64,000 nt of DNA from the NCBI GenBank assembly GCA_964404765.1, contig CAYOLL010000001.1, positions 1 through 64,000 on the forward strand. The letters are read 5' to 3'. The notes under the pieces were generated by a model. It saw only the letters and a list, made by a program, of their open reading frames with translations, made no database searches and was not told the origin of the DNA. Below, in pieces: positions 22,736-31,909 of the stretch (the first letter of the stretch is position 1; each line of letters begins with the position of its first letter). The DNA is from CAYOLL01 sp964404765 [NCBI: uncultured Gemmatimonadota bacterium] (GTDB lineage: Bacteria > 4572-55). The position numbers and the translations under genes were made by a program.

Positions 22736-22921
22736 ATGGCAAAGAAGTGTCTGATCATTAAACAAAAGCGGAAGCCTAAATTTAAAGTGCGCAAGTATAA
22801 CAGATGTCGGCGTTGTGGGCGTCCACGGGCTTTTTATCGTAAGTTTGGCTTATGTCGTATTTGCCTACGTGAGCTAGCTTTGCAAGGGCAAATTCCTGGT
22901 GTTGTAAAAGCAAGTTGGTAA
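22736..22921 (+). CDS. rpsN: 30S ribosomal protein S14, zinc-binding (type Z)
   Basis: S14 completes the 30S head. The 61-residue short form carries the zinc ribbon [21 protein letters not shown], with two CXXC pairs, rather than the roughly 100-residue zinc-free form. It lies between rplE and rpsH as in the standard spc order. Confidence 0.97.
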   Translation: MAKKCLIIKQKRKPKFKVRKYNRCRRCGRPRAFYRKFGLCRICLRELALQGQIPGVVKASW

Positions 22922-22946
22922 TAAATTTTTTGGAGGCGATTTAAAG

Positions 22947-23345
22947 ATGGCCATGACCGACCCGGTTGCTTCGATGTTAACCAAAATTCGGAATGCCTGC
23001 CGTGCCAAGCACGCTAAGGTTGATATTCCCCATTCTCAGGTTAAAGAGAGAATAGTAGAAGTTTTGCTCAAGGAAAACTATGTTGCCAATAGCAAAATAA
23101 TTGAGCATGGCAATAAAAAAACAATTCGTGTATACCTGCGCTATCTTGAAGATGATTGTAGTGTAATTAGCGGTGTTGAGCGAATTAGTAGGCCCGGTTT
23201 GCGTAAATATGTAACTGTTCAGGAAATTCCGCGTGTTCTAGGTGGTTTGGGTATTGCGATTATTTCGACTCCTAAGGGAGTTATGACGGATAAAAAAGCT
23301 CGTCTAAACAAGGTGGGCGGTGAAGTCCTTTGCAGCGTTTGGTGA
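22947..23345 (+). CDS. rpsH: 30S ribosomal protein S8
   Basis: S8 binds the 16S central domain and in enterobacteria represses the spc operon. It is 132 residues beginning MAMTDPVASMLTKIRNACRAKH and ending KARLNKVGGEVLCSVW. ATG 22947 follows GGAGG at 22932-22936. Confidence 0.97.
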   Translation: MAMTDPVASMLTKIRNACRAKHAKVDIPHSQVKERIVEVLLKENYVANSKIIEHGNKKTIRVYLRYLEDDCSVISGVERISRPGLRKYVTVQEIPRVLGGLGIAIISTPKGVMTDKKARLNKVGGEVLCSVW

Positions 23346-23382
23346 TTTTAACTCATCGACTTTCAACAAGTTGAGGTTTATT

Positions 23383-23925
23383 GTGTCACGGATTGGAAAA
23401 AAAGCAATCATTATTCCAAGTAATGTTGATGCGAAAATTGATTCCAGCAAAAATATTGTTTCAATCAAAGGACCAAAAGGTAATTTAGCATTAGCTCTTG
23501 GTTCTGTAATTAAAGCAAAGGTTGAAAATAATGAGCTGAGTCTTTTGACGGAGAGCAATACACTTGAGGCACGTGCTTTGCATGGTTTACAACGCAGCTT
23601 GCTTGCTAACATGGTTGAAGGTGTAGTTAAGGGCTATCAGAAAAAGCTTTTAATCAATGGTGTGGGATATAAGGCCGAGTTAAAAGGTACCAAATTATCG
23701 ATGGCACTTGGATTTTCACATATCATTGAGTTAGAGCAGCCGGATGGGATTGTTTTTAAACTGGAAAATCCACAGACACTTTTGATTAGCGGGATAGATA
23801 AAGAGTTAGTTGGACAGATTGCCGCCAAAATACGTGGATTTAAGCCAGCAGAGCCTTATAATGGCAAGGGTGTCCAATACTCGACTGAGAAAGTGCGGCG
23901 CAAAGCGGGTAAAACTGGTAAGTAA
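23383..23925 (+). CDS. rplF: 50S ribosomal protein L6
   Basis: L6 lies near the factor-binding site. It is 180 residues from GTG 23383 (MSRIGKKAIIIPSNV), the family's usual start and length. GAGG at 23373-23376 supports it, whereas an in-frame ATG at 23320 inside rpsH would add 21 unrelated residues. The C-terminal KPAEPYNGKGVQYSTEKVRRKAGKTGK is typical. Confidence 0.96.
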   Translation: MSRIGKKAIIIPSNVDAKIDSSKNIVSIKGPKGNLALALGSVIKAKVENNELSLLTESNTLEARALHGLQRSLLANMVEGVVKGYQKKLLINGVGYKAELKGTKLSMALGFSHIIELEQPDGIVFKLENPQTLLISGIDKELVGQIAAKIRGFKPAEPYNGKGVQYSTEKVRRKAGKTGK

Positions 23926-24003
23926 GTAAATTTTTGTACATATAACCTGCGCTTGGGCGTATGTTCTTTTCAGCTTGCAAAACTGGTAAGCAAGCAAATT
24001 TTT
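23911..24003 (+). repeat. Direct repeat of the rplF 3' end in the rplF-rplR gap
   Basis: The last bases of rplF with its stop (AAAACTGGTAAGTAAGTAAA at 23911-23930 and the following T-run) recur as AAAACTGGTAAGCAAGCAAA at 23979-23998, with only two mismatches in that span. The 94-base gap to rplR is therefore partly a duplication of the gene end. It has no separate coding content. Confidence 0.8.
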
Positions 24004-24019
24004 ATAAGGATTTATACAC

Positions 24020-24397
24020 ATGAAGGATCGAATTTTAGACCGGACTCGGCGGCGCAATAAACGAAGATTGCGGATTCGGAAGAAAATTTCCGGAACTACA
24101 GAACGGCTTCGCCTATCGGTTTTTAGAAGCAATAAATATATTTATGGCCAGCTAATTAATGATGTTGATGGTAAGACTTTACTGAGCCTTTCCGATTGTG
24201 ATGCTTCAATTCAAGAATATCTTAAGCCGGAAATGAAGGGAAAAGTTGCCCGAAGTTTCGCTTGCGGGAAAGCCTTAGCGAAGCTTGCGTTGGATAAAGG
24301 AATTACACTGATTAGTTTTGATCGTGGCGGACATATATTTCATGGACGGATTAAAGCTTTTGCAGAGGGTGCACGTGAAGGTGGTTTGAAATTTTAA
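24020..24397 (+). CDS. rplR: 50S ribosomal protein L18
   Basis: L18 brings 5S rRNA into the 50S subunit. It is 125 residues with a basic N terminus (RRRNKRRLRIRKKISG), RLRLSVFRSNKYIYGQLI and the C-terminal FDRGGHIFHGRIKAFAEGAREGGLKF. ATG 24020 after AAGGA. Complete. Confidence 0.97.
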   Translation: MKDRILDRTRRRNKRRLRIRKKISGTTERLRLSVFRSNKYIYGQLINDVDGKTLLSLSDCDASIQEYLKPEMKGKVARSFACGKALAKLALDKGITLISFDRGGHIFHGRIKAFAEGAREGGLKF

Positions 24398-24427
24398 AGT
24401 TGCGGGCTTATGTAAGGGAGAGATTTT

Positions 24428-24949
24428 GTGGAAAAAGAACGAGAAAGCCACGGCTACGAAAAAACTGATTTAATTGATAAAGTAATTCAAATAAATCGTG
24501 TTGCTAAAGTTGTAAAAGGCGGTCGCCGTTTCCATTTTAACGCACTTGTTGCAGTAGGTGATGGAATGGGGCGTGTTGGTATCGGATTGGGTAAGTCAAA
24601 TGAGGTTTCCGATGCAATTCGAAAAGGCAATGAGGCTGCTAAAAAGAATATGTTTAAAGTTGTGTTGATAAACAATACGATACCTCATGAGATCATTGGT
24701 CATTCAGGTGCGGGTAAAATTTTAATGAAGCCTGCATCGTTGGGTACCGGCGTGATTGCTGGAGGGGCTGCGCGAGCGGTTCTTGAAGTCGCTGGAATAC
24801 AAAATATTTTAACTAAATCTTTAGGTTCAACCAACGCTCACCAATTAGTCAATGCTGTTATTAAAGGGCTGAAGGGTCTGCGTAGTCCTGAAGAGATTGC
24901 ACGTCTTCGGGGTCGCACTGTTGCCGAGCTTTACACCGGGAGATATTAA
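24428..24949 (+). CDS. rpsE: 30S ribosomal protein S5
   Basis: S5 helps with mRNA helicase activity and accuracy. It is 173 residues with [22 protein letters not shown] and [24 protein letters not shown]. The C-terminal part ends [17 protein letters not shown] start at 24428 following GGGAGAG. Confidence 0.97.
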   Translation: MEKERESHGYEKTDLIDKVIQINRVAKVVKGGRRFHFNALVAVGDGMGRVGIGLGKSNEVSDAIRKGNEAAKKNMFKVVLINNTIPHEIIGHSGAGKILMKPASLGTGVIAGGAARAVLEVAGIQNILTKSLGSTNAHQLVNAVIKGLKGLRSPEEIARLRGRTVAELYTGRY

Positions 24950-24951
24950 AA

Positions 24952-25140
24952 ATGCCGCAGAAAATAAAGGTTACCCAGATTCGGAGTGGTATTGGCCGAA
25001 TCCAGCGTCAGAAAGATACATTACGTTCATTAGGATTGCGTCGTTTACATCAAACGGTTGTAAAAAGCGATACTCCCCACATTCGGGGTATGGTTGAATC
25101 GATAAGGCACTTGGTCCAATTTGAGTTTATTGAGGAGTAA
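24952..25140 (+). CDS. rpmD: 50S ribosomal protein L30
   Basis: 62-residue L30: KIKVTQIRSGIGRIQRQKDT, LRSLGLRRLHQTVVKSDTP, then GMVESIRHLVQFEFIEE. It starts two bases after rpsE. Not essential in all bacteria, but clearly present here. Confidence 0.96.
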   Translation: MPQKIKVTQIRSGIGRIQRQKDTLRSLGLRRLHQTVVKSDTPHIRGMVESIRHLVQFEFIEE

Positions 25141-25143
25141 ATA

Positions 25144-25584
25144 ATGGAACTCTCGTCTTTAGAAAAAATTAATGGAAATAAACAGACTCCGAAGCGATTG
25201 GGGCGGGGGCCTGGCTCTGGTCTTGGTAAGACTTCTGGAAAAGGACATAAGGGGCAGCGTGCTCGTACCGGCGGAAAAATTCCTGCTTGGTTTGAGGGTG
25301 GACAAATGCCTTTGCAAAGACGCATCCCTAAGTTTGGTTTCAACAATATCTTCAAAAAAATTTTCCAGATTGTCAATTTAAAGGAACTGCAAGAGATTGA
25401 GGCTAATGAAATTACACCGGACGTGCTGTATAAAACACGTTTAGTGCGAAAAAAAAATATTCCTGTAAAAATTTTAGGAGACGGTGATCTCAATAAAAGA
25501 TTAGTTGTTAAAGCGCATGCCTTTAGTAAAACGGCCCGCGAAAAGATTGAGAAAGTCGGCGGGGTGGCGGAGGTAATTGCGTGA
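25144..25584 (+). CDS. rplO: 50S ribosomal protein L15
   Basis: L15 is a late 50S assembly protein with a long extended N terminus. It is 146 residues; the Gly-rich stretch [21 protein letters not shown] and [17 protein letters not shown] are diagnostic. The stop overlaps the secY start by four bases (GTGA). Confidence 0.97.
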   Translation: MELSSLEKINGNKQTPKRLGRGPGSGLGKTSGKGHKGQRARTGGKIPAWFEGGQMPLQRRIPKFGFNNIFKKIFQIVNLKELQEIEANEITPDVLYKTRLVRKKNIPVKILGDGDLNKRLVVKAHAFSKTAREKIEKVGGVAEVIA

Positions 25585-26888
25585 ATAATAGTTTGCAAAA
25601 TATTTTTAACATTCCCGAACTACGCCGTCGGATTCTATTCACTGTCGGGCTTTTAATTGTTTATCGTATTGGTGGACATATCCCGGTTCCAGGAATTGAC
25701 GGACAGGCTTTAGCGGCATTTTTTGCTCAAGCTAGTGGTACGTTATTCGGATTATATGATCTATTTGCAGGTGGCAATCTAAGCAATGCAACAATTTTTG
25801 CTTTGGGTATTATGCCCTATATTAGTGCTTCGATTATTTTGCAGTTATTAGGTGCCGTTATCCCCTATTTTGAGAAGTTGCAAAAAGAAGGCGATGAAGG
25901 GCGTAAAAAAATAACACAGTATACTCGATACGGCACCGTGTTTCTTTCAGTTGTGCAGGGTGCTGGTGTAAGTGTTTGGTTGGTGAATATGGGTTTTGTT
26001 CCAGACCCAACATTTCTACATCATGTGCTTGTTGTGCTGACCCTTACTGCGGGAACGACTTTTGTGATGTGGTTGGGTGAACAAATTACTGAGCATGGAA
26101 TTGGGAATGGTATTTCATTATTAATTTTTATAGGCATTGTGGCTGCAGCGCCCCAAGGTATTATTAATACTGTGCGTGCAGTTCAAGCGGGTACTCTTAA
26201 TATTTTTGAGGTTCTATTTCTAGGCGTTTTAATGGCTGGGATTACAGCTTCGATTGTGTTAATTACGCAAGCTCAGCGTCGAATTTTAGTCCAATATCCT
26301 CAGCGGGTTAAAGGGCGTAAAATGTTTCGTGGGCAAAGTACTCATATTCCTTTACGTATAAATGCTGCGGGTGTTATTCCGATTATTTTTGCTCAATCTT
26401 TAATTATGCTTCCAGGAACTGCTGCTGCCTTTTTTAACAATCCTGACAGCATTTTAGGTGGAGTTGCTGAGGTTATTGTTAATTTGTTTTCTCCGAGCCA
26501 TTGGTTTTATGGTTTAGTTTATGGTTCACTCATCGTTTTTTTCACTTATTTTTACACGGCAATTATTTTTAATCCTGTGGATGTAGCGGATAATTTGAAG
26601 AAATATGGGGGCTATGTGCCGGGTGTTCGTCCCGGTAAAAAAACAGCTGAGTATATTGACCGAATTCTTACTCGTGTTACATTACCGGGGGCTGTGTTTT
26701 TGGCAATGATTGCTATCATTCCTTACTGGTTCATGTATGGCATGGATGCACCTTTTTATTTTGGCGGAACAGGATTATTGATTGTTGTTGGTGTTGCATT
26801 AGATACTTTACAGCAGGTCGAATCGCATCTTATTATGCGCCACTATGACGGTCTGATGAAATCCGGTCGAATACGTGGTCGCCGTTAA
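25581..26888 (+). CDS. secY: Protein translocase subunit SecY
   Basis: Channel-forming subunit of the Sec translocon. It is 435 residues with about ten hydrophobic helices. The N terminus has [26 protein letters not shown], followed by the plug region, [14 protein letters not shown], and the cytoplasmic loop with [23 protein letters not shown] start 25581, coupled to rplO. The next gene is infA; adk and map, often found here, are not. Confidence 0.98.
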   Translation: MNNSLQNIFNIPELRRRILFTVGLLIVYRIGGHIPVPGIDGQALAAFFAQASGTLFGLYDLFAGGNLSNATIFALGIMPYISASIILQLLGAVIPYFEKLQKEGDEGRKKITQYTRYGTVFLSVVQGAGVSVWLVNMGFVPDPTFLHHVLVVLTLTAGTTFVMWLGEQITEHGIGNGISLLIFIGIVAAAPQGIINTVRAVQAGTLNIFEVLFLGVLMAGITASIVLITQAQRRILVQYPQRVKGRKMFRGQSTHIPLRINAAGVIPIIFAQSLIMLPGTAAAFFNNPDSILGGVAEVIVNLFSPSHWFYGLVYGSLIVFFTYFYTAIIFNPVDVADNLKKYGGYVPGVRPGKKTAEYIDRILTRVTLPGAVFLAMIAIIPYWFMYGMDAPFYFGGTGLLIVVGVALDTLQQVESHLIMRHYDGLMKSGRIRGRR

Positions 26889-26911
26889 TCTTCAAAGCTT
26901 AAAAGAGCGCT

Positions 26912-27133
26912 ATGTCAAAAAAAGAGCAGACAATTAAGGTTGAGGGAACCGTTATAGAAGCATTACCGAACGCAATGTTTCGTGTTGAATTGCAAAATGG
27001 GCATAAGGTGTTGGGTCATGTGGCTGGTAAAATGCGAATGAATTTTATTAAAATTTTACCAGGCGATAAAGTATCCCTTGAGCTATCGCCTTACGATTTG
27101 ACTAAGGGACGCATTACCTATCGGCATAAATAA
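26912..27133 (+). CDS. infA: Translation initiation factor IF-1
   Basis: OB-fold factor that occupies the A site during initiation. It is 73 residues: [34 protein letters not shown] and the typical end [11 protein letters not shown]. Follows secY after 23 bases. Confidence 0.98.
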   Translation: MSKKEQTIKVEGTVIEALPNAMFRVELQNGHKVLGHVAGKMRMNFIKILPGDKVSLELSPYDLTKGRITYRHK

Positions 27134-27170
27134 TGTAAGCTTTGGATTTTAATAGATTGGAAGGTTTAAA

Positions 27171-27287
27171 ATGAAAGTTCGTGCATCGGTAAAAAAAGTT
27201 TGTGAACATTGTCGTATTATAAAGAGACGTGGGGTTGTGCGTGTTATTTGCAAGCGTAACCCCCGTCACAAGCAACGTCAGGGATAA
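27171..27287 (+). CDS. rpmJ: 50S ribosomal protein L36
   Basis: 38-residue zinc-binding L36: [20 protein letters not shown] and then [14 protein letters not shown]. The zinc ligands C11, C14, C27 and a histidine at 33 are all present, so this is the zinc (C+) form. GGAAGG at 27159-27164 is the ribosome-binding site. Placed between infA and rpsM, as usual. Confidence 0.97.
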   Translation: MKVRASVKKVCEHCRIIKRRGVVRVICKRNPRHKQRQG

Positions 27288-27314
27288 AACTCGTTAGACG
27301 AAGGAGGGTTCTGC

Positions 27315-27689
27315 GTGGCTCGTATTGCAGGTGTTGATTTACCTCGGGAAAAAAGAATTGAGATTGGCCTAACTTATATATTTGGCATTGGTGTGGCTAC
27401 ATCACGGAAAATTCTTAAAGAGAGTAATATTTCGTTGGATGTGAGGGTAAAAAATCTCACAGATGCTCAGATATCTAAACTCCGTGAAGTAATTGATGCA
27501 AAATGTAAAGTCGAAGGTGCGCTAAGAACAGACATCTCAATGAGCATAAAGCGTTTAATGGATATTGGCTGTTATCGTGGTCTACGCCATCGTCGCGGTC
27601 TGCCTGTGCGTGGTCAGCGGACTCATACTAATGCACGAACACGCAAGGGTCCTCGTCGTACTGTCGGCGCAAAGAAAAAGGAGAGCTAA
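27315..27689 (+). CDS. rpsM: 30S ribosomal protein S13
   Basis: S13 bridges the 30S head to the 50S and touches P-site tRNA. It is 124 residues with [25 protein letters not shown] and the basic tail [26 protein letters not shown] start 27315 after AAGGAGGG, a very strong ribosome-binding site. Confidence 0.98.
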   Translation: MARIAGVDLPREKRIEIGLTYIFGIGVATSRKILKESNISLDVRVKNLTDAQISKLREVIDAKCKVEGALRTDISMSIKRLMDIGCYRGLRHRRGLPVRGQRTHTNARTRKGPRRTVGAKKKES

Positions 27690-27692
27690 TTA

Positions 27693-28088
27693 ATGACGGC
27701 CCAACCTAAGAAAAAGAAGGTCAGAAAAAAAGTCAAACGTGTTGACATTAAAGGCGTTGCATATATTCAATCCTCGTTTAACAATATTATTGTTACGATA
27801 ACCGATTTGGATGGGAATGTAGTAGCTTGGTCAACCGCCGGTAAGATCGGATTCAAGGGTTCGAAAAAAAGCACTCCTTTTGCAGCGCAATTGGCTGCAG
27901 AGAATGCAGCTAAAGAAGTTATTAGTCTTGGTATGCAAAAAGTTGAAGTGCGAATTAAAGGACCGGGTTCCGGACGTGAATCGGCAATTCGTTCATTACA
28001 GGCCACTGGATTAGAAATTACAGCTATTCGTGATGTTACACCTATTCCGCACAATGGTTGTCGTCCCCCCAAAAGAAGACGTGTCTAA
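27693..28088 (+). CDS. rpsK: 30S ribosomal protein S11
   Basis: S11 lies on the 30S platform. It is 131 residues with [40 protein letters not shown], ending [16 protein letters not shown]. It starts three bases after rpsM. Confidence 0.98.
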   Translation: MTAQPKKKKVRKKVKRVDIKGVAYIQSSFNNIIVTITDLDGNVVAWSTAGKIGFKGSKKSTPFAAQLAAENAAKEVISLGMQKVEVRIKGPGSGRESAIRSLQATGLEITAIRDVTPIPHNGCRPPKRRRV

Positions 28089-28108
28089 CGCAAGGAGCTT
28101 TTAATAAT

Positions 28109-28738
28109 ATGTCTCGGTATACAGGTGCTGTTTGTAAGTTGTGCCGTCGTGAAGCAACGAAGTTGTTTTTAAAAGGTAAGCGTTGCTACACGGATAAATG
28201 TGCTATTGAAAGAAAAGCGTATCCTCCCGGCCAACACGGACAATCCCGGGGTCGGAAGGTTTCACCGTATGGAATACAATTGCGCGAGAAGCAGAAAGCC
28301 AAACGTATTTATGGCATTTTTGAAAAGCAATTTCGCAATTATTTTGAATTGGCGACCCGGAAAAAGGGCATTACCGGTGAAAATCTTTTGCAGTTTTTAG
28401 AGAGACGGTTGGACAATTTAGTATACCGCCTTGGCTTTGCGCCTTCACGAAAGGCTGCTCGTCAGTTGGTTCGCCATCGTCATTTGACTGTTAATGGTCA
28501 AGTTGTTGATGTGCCGAGTTTTTTGGTTCGTCCTGGAGAGGTTATCCAGATTCGTGAAGGTAGCCGCAATATTGAGTTAATTAAAACTTCGCTTCAGCAG
28601 CGTGGACGTAAAGATCAGTTGAGTTGGATAAGCTTAGAGAAGGAAAATTTTTCAGGCAGGTTGTTAGAAATTCCAACTCGTGAAAACATCCCAACCGTCT
28701 TGGAAGAGCACTTAATTGTTGAGTTGTACTCAAAGTAG
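28109..28738 (+). CDS. rpsD: 30S ribosomal protein S4
   Basis: S4 is a primary 16S rRNA binder and the usual repressor of the alpha operon. It is 209 residues from ATG 28109 ([23 protein letters not shown]). It keeps the zinc-type cysteines near the N terminus (C9, C12 and others) and the S4 RNA-binding domain ([27 protein letters not shown]). AAGGAG at 28092-28097 precedes the start; upstream in-frame codons lie inside rpsK. Confidence 0.96.
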   Translation: MSRYTGAVCKLCRREATKLFLKGKRCYTDKCAIERKAYPPGQHGQSRGRKVSPYGIQLREKQKAKRIYGIFEKQFRNYFELATRKKGITGENLLQFLERRLDNLVYRLGFAPSRKAARQLVRHRHLTVNGQVVDVPSFLVRPGEVIQIREGSRNIELIKTSLQQRGRKDQLSWISLEKENFSGRLLEIPTRENIPTVLEEHLIVELYSK

Positions 28739-28815
28739 TGTTTGAATTTGCAGGTTGGTTTGCTTTCAAATTGATCAACAGGTTCTATTCTGTTTTGGAT
28801 AAGGAGTATTATTGC

Positions 28816-29820
28816 ATGAAGTGGAAAAGTCCATTGATGCCGGAGGGTGTCATTATAGATTCAGCAACTGCAACTAAGGAATATGGAAAATTTACAATTC
28901 AGCCTTTGGAGCGGGGTTATGGATTAACAATTGGAACAGCTTTGCGTCGGATGTTGCTTTCGTCGATTCAAGGTGTTGCAATTAGTTGGATCAAAATAGA
29001 GTCGGTTTTGCATGAGTTTTCCTATGTACAAGGCGTAAAAGAAGATACTACGGAGATAATTTTAAATCTAAAAGAAATTGTTTTAAAATCAACATCTAAA
29101 GACGATACTTACGTATTGCATCTTGACAAGACAGGGCCAGGCGTTGCTAAAGCGGGTGATATTATGTTTCCGCTTGGGATAGAGGTTTTAAATCCGGATG
29201 CCCCTATTGCGACATTAGATGAAAACGGGCGATTAAAGATGGAGATGGGTGTTTCAAGCGGTCGGGGTTATGTTGCTGCTGAGCAGGGTAAGGAAGCTAA
29301 GATTATTGGGGTAATTCCAATTGACGCATTTTTTAGTCCTGTTCGTAGAGTAAACTTTACAATTAGTAGTACGCGTATTGGACAGCGGACAGATTTTGAC
29401 CAGCTTAACATTGAAGTTTGGACTAATGGCAGTATTACACCGGAAGATGCACTAGCGCATGCTGCAAAAGTTTTGAAAGATCATCTTCTTCAATTTATTA
29501 AAATTGAGGAAGACTACGAAGAAGATAAGAAGCAGGAAGTGGATGAGGAAAAAGAGCGTATTCGTACTCAATTGCGTCGTAGTGTGGATGAGCTAGAATT
29601 GTCAGTTCGATCTAGTAACTGCTTACAGGCTGCTAATATTCGCAGCTTGGGTGATTTGGTTCAACGCACTGAAAGCGAAATGCTTAAATACCGTAATTTT
29701 GGACGGAAGTCCTTGAGTGAAATTGGCAAGATTTTAGAAGAATTGAATCTTTCTTTTGGCATGAATTTGAATGAATATTTTACTGATGACGAGTTAAGAG
29801 AGTTTAATCTCAAGTCATGA
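28816..29820 (+). CDS. rpoA: DNA-directed RNA polymerase subunit alpha
   Basis: Alpha dimer that nucleates polymerase assembly and contacts activators. It is 334 residues from ATG 28816 (MKWKSPLMPEGVIID); AAGGAG at 28801-28806 is the ribosome-binding site. The N-terminal assembly domain has EPLERGYGLTIGTALRRMLLSS-type sequence. The C-terminal domain has SVRSSNCLQAANIRSLGDLVQRTE and NFGRKSLSEI. A linker rich in Glu and Lys joins them (about residues 230-250). Confidence 0.97.
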   Translation: MKWKSPLMPEGVIIDSATATKEYGKFTIQPLERGYGLTIGTALRRMLLSSIQGVAISWIKIESVLHEFSYVQGVKEDTTEIILNLKEIVLKSTSKDDTYVLHLDKTGPGVAKAGDIMFPLGIEVLNPDAPIATLDENGRLKMEMGVSSGRGYVAAEQGKEAKIIGVIPIDAFFSPVRRVNFTISSTRIGQRTDFDQLNIEVWTNGSITPEDALAHAAKVLKDHLLQFIKIEEDYEEDKKQEVDEEKERIRTQLRRSVDELELSVRSSNCLQAANIRSLGDLVQRTESEMLKYRNFGRKSLSEIGKILEELNLSFGMNLNEYFTDDELREFNLKS

Positions 29821-29857
29821 GTTGATATACTGTTGAGAATTTAAGTAGGAGCTTAAT

Positions 29858-30298
29858 ATGCGTCATCAAGTACATGGAAGGAAACTGGGAAGAACTGCCA
29901 GTCATCGTCGGGCTTTGCTTCGTAATTTGGTAACTTCTTTATTAAAACATGAGGCGATTAAAACGACTTTGGCTAAAGCCAAAGAAACGCGCCGATTTGC
30001 CGAGAAAATGATCACATTGGGGAAACGTGGTGATTTGCATGCACGGCGTACGTCCTTGAGATTTATTATGGAAAAAGATGTAGTAGCTGTTCTTTTTAAT
30101 GAAATTGCGCCACGGTTTGCTACTCGGAATGGTGGTTATACTCGGATTATAAAATTGGGACCCCGTAAAGGTGATGGCGCTGAAATGGCAATTATTGAGC
30201 TGGTTGAGCGTCGTGAAAAGCTCTCGGAAGTTGCTCCAAATGCAGTCGCAGTTGATGAGACAGAAAAATTGGCTGTGGTAGAAGGTGCTTCACATTAG
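29858..30298 (+). CDS. rplQ: 50S ribosomal protein L17
   Basis: L17 sits at the tunnel exit. It is 146 residues: [45 protein letters not shown], and the [23 protein letters not shown] core. The core ends near residue 122 and is followed by about 25 residues of acidic/Ala-rich tail that vary among families. Last gene of the long ribosomal block. Confidence 0.97.
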   Translation: MRHQVHGRKLGRTASHRRALLRNLVTSLLKHEAIKTTLAKAKETRRFAEKMITLGKRGDLHARRTSLRFIMEKDVVAVLFNEIAPRFATRNGGYTRIIKLGPRKGDGAEMAIIELVERREKLSEVAPNAVAVDETEKLAVVEGASH

Positions 30299-30319
30299 AT
30301 TTCACTTTTTGAATTTAAA

Positions 30320-30355
30320 AAGGCAACAGTTTGTGGGATACTGTTGCCTTTTTTG
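30320..30355 (+). terminator. Rho-independent terminator of the ribosomal block
   Basis: An 11-bp perfect stem (AAGGCAACAGT at 30320-30330 with ACTGTTGCCTT at 30340-30350) and a nine-base loop are followed by a T-rich run through 30355. It lies 22 bases after rplQ. Confidence 0.93.
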
Positions 30356-30400
30356 TTTGTATATTGTCAACTTTGATGTCTGGCTAAAGGTGATGCAAAA

Positions 30401-31354
30401 ATGCCAAATTTAATTGAATTTTTTGATGCTCTTACGGAAGATAGCGCATGCGGCTTTGGTGAGAAAGCTAAAGGACTGGTAAAGTTGTACAATTTGGGGT
30501 TAGCTGTACCGATCGGATTCTGCATTCATCGTGAAGCTTATGGACATTATATCAAGGCGAACGGTATTTATGATAAGATTGTGGATTATGAAAAAGCGCT
30601 TAAAAACCCTAATGGCTTAAGTGAATCTGAGGATGTTGGTGATACTGTGCGCAGTTTAATTTATGAAACTGCTTTGCAAGCGCATTTGCTGGAGCAGATC
30701 AGTGGTGCATATGATTCGTTAAAGTCACGGATGGGTCGTCATAGCTCAGTTGCAGTTAGATCTTCAATGATCTTGTTATCCGATCACAAATTGCAATATG
30801 AAGTTGAGACATTTCTTAACATTACGGATAAGGATGCACTTATTCAGGCAGTGAAAGGTTGCTGGGCCTCTCTGTGGAAGGATTGGGCTGTTTCACGACG
30901 TGAGGAAACCGGGCTATCGCATCTGGATGTTGAGATGGGCGTGGTTGTGCAAGAGCTAATTAATGCGGAGTGCTCAGGAGTACTTTATACGAGTAATCCG
31001 GTTAGTGGAAGTACTGATGAAATTGTTATTGATGCTTGTTGGGGATTGGGAGAGGGCGCTAGTCAAGGCCGTGCTGATACAGACAATTTTGTGATTAATA
31101 AGCAATCAAGGATAGTGGTTGAGAATATTGTTGAGAAAGCTCTTATTGTTGTTCCAAGTGAAAAAGGAAGTGGGACAATGGAAAGTGCTGTTCCGGCAGA
31201 AAGACGCAAGAGTTGTTCACTAAGCGCGAATCAAATTCAAGGGCTAATCGAGTTGGCGTTACGTGTTGATCGTATGATTGGGCCAATGCAGAAAGTCGAA
31301 TGGGCCTGGCAAAAAGGACGTGTGTTTATTTTGCAAATCACGTCCGCTACATAA
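30401..31354 (+). CDS. Stand-alone PPDK/PEP-synthase N-terminal (ATP-grasp) domain protein
   Basis: The 317 residues match only the nucleotide-binding domain of pyruvate phosphate dikinase and PEP synthase. Visible segments are the N-terminal GFGEKAKGLVKLYNLGLAVPIGFCI, then SVAVRSSMILLSD (about residues 121-133), MGVVVQELINAECSGVLYTSNP and the IDACWGLGEGASQGRADTDNF loop. The phosphohistidine swivel domain and the PEP/pyruvate barrel are absent and are not encoded next to it. It could phosphorylate a separate carrier or another small molecule; the substrate is unknown. ATG 30401 is after the terminator and likely has its own promoter. Confidence 0.8.
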   Translation: MPNLIEFFDALTEDSACGFGEKAKGLVKLYNLGLAVPIGFCIHREAYGHYIKANGIYDKIVDYEKALKNPNGLSESEDVGDTVRSLIYETALQAHLLEQISGAYDSLKSRMGRHSSVAVRSSMILLSDHKLQYEVETFLNITDKDALIQAVKGCWASLWKDWAVSRREETGLSHLDVEMGVVVQELINAECSGVLYTSNPVSGSTDEIVIDACWGLGEGASQGRADTDNFVINKQSRIVVENIVEKALIVVPSEKGSGTMESAVPAERRKSCSLSANQIQGLIELALRVDRMIGPMQKVEWAWQKGRVFILQITSAT

Positions 31355-31646
31355 TATTTGTATGATTCAAATGGTTCTCATGTGAGAGAACTAACTCACG
31401 GCAAGCAGAATTAGGCCGCAAATCTTGGTATTATTTTTCAGCTTGAAAACAGAAGTTTTAAAATTTTTGCCCAGTGCCATTTATGCTTTATCGCCCCGTT
31501 ATGGTTGAACTTGCATCGGATTTTCCTTGCAACCCCTCGTATTGCCGCATAAATTATTGATGTGCTCACGTAGTGTTAGTAATCCAATTTAAAAAGTTTG
31601 GGTATGATAGCGCGTTATCCTGAGTGTAATCGATGGGTGAATCTAT
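31355..31646. other. Non-coding stretch before the MITE-like element
   Basis: AT-rich sequence between the ATP-grasp gene and the 31662 element. I see no ORF with homology, no RNA gene and no clear terminator here. Confidence 0.5.
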
Positions 31647-31661
31647 ATTTTGAATCCTTTT

Positions 31662-31803
31662 TGTACTAGTCAACGACCTTTAGAACACTTTTTGTCGGTG
31701 TCATTCCGGTATGTTTTTAACCGGAATCTTCTTTCAGGCAAACAAGATGCCGGATAGAAACATTCCGGCATGACAAGTGTGTGAAATGTTGTTGACTAGT
31801 ACA
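31662..31803. mobile_element. MITE-like 142-bp foldback element
   Basis: The ends TGTACTAGTCAAC (31662-31674) and GTTGACTAGTACA (31791-31803) are perfect 13-bp inverted repeats, and similarity continues inward (18 of the outer 20 positions). The inside holds further inverted pairs around GTCATTCCGG and CCGGCATGAC. The element is flanked on both sides by ATTTTGAATCCTTTT (31647-31661 and 31804-31818), a 15-bp perfect direct repeat that looks like a target duplication. It has no coding capacity. Confidence 0.8.
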
Positions 31804-31909
31804 ATTTTGAATCCTTTTGCAAAAATAAAATGTATTAGCTTATGCATTTATGGCATGTCTTCATTTGGTTTTTTGACCGATGCAGTTAAATTTATAAAAC
31901 AGGTAATTT

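Noticed and set aside
31662-31803. The foldback element read as a Rho-independent terminator
   Set aside because: The outer arms are about 115 bases apart with no T-run, and the flanking direct repeat fits an insertion better.
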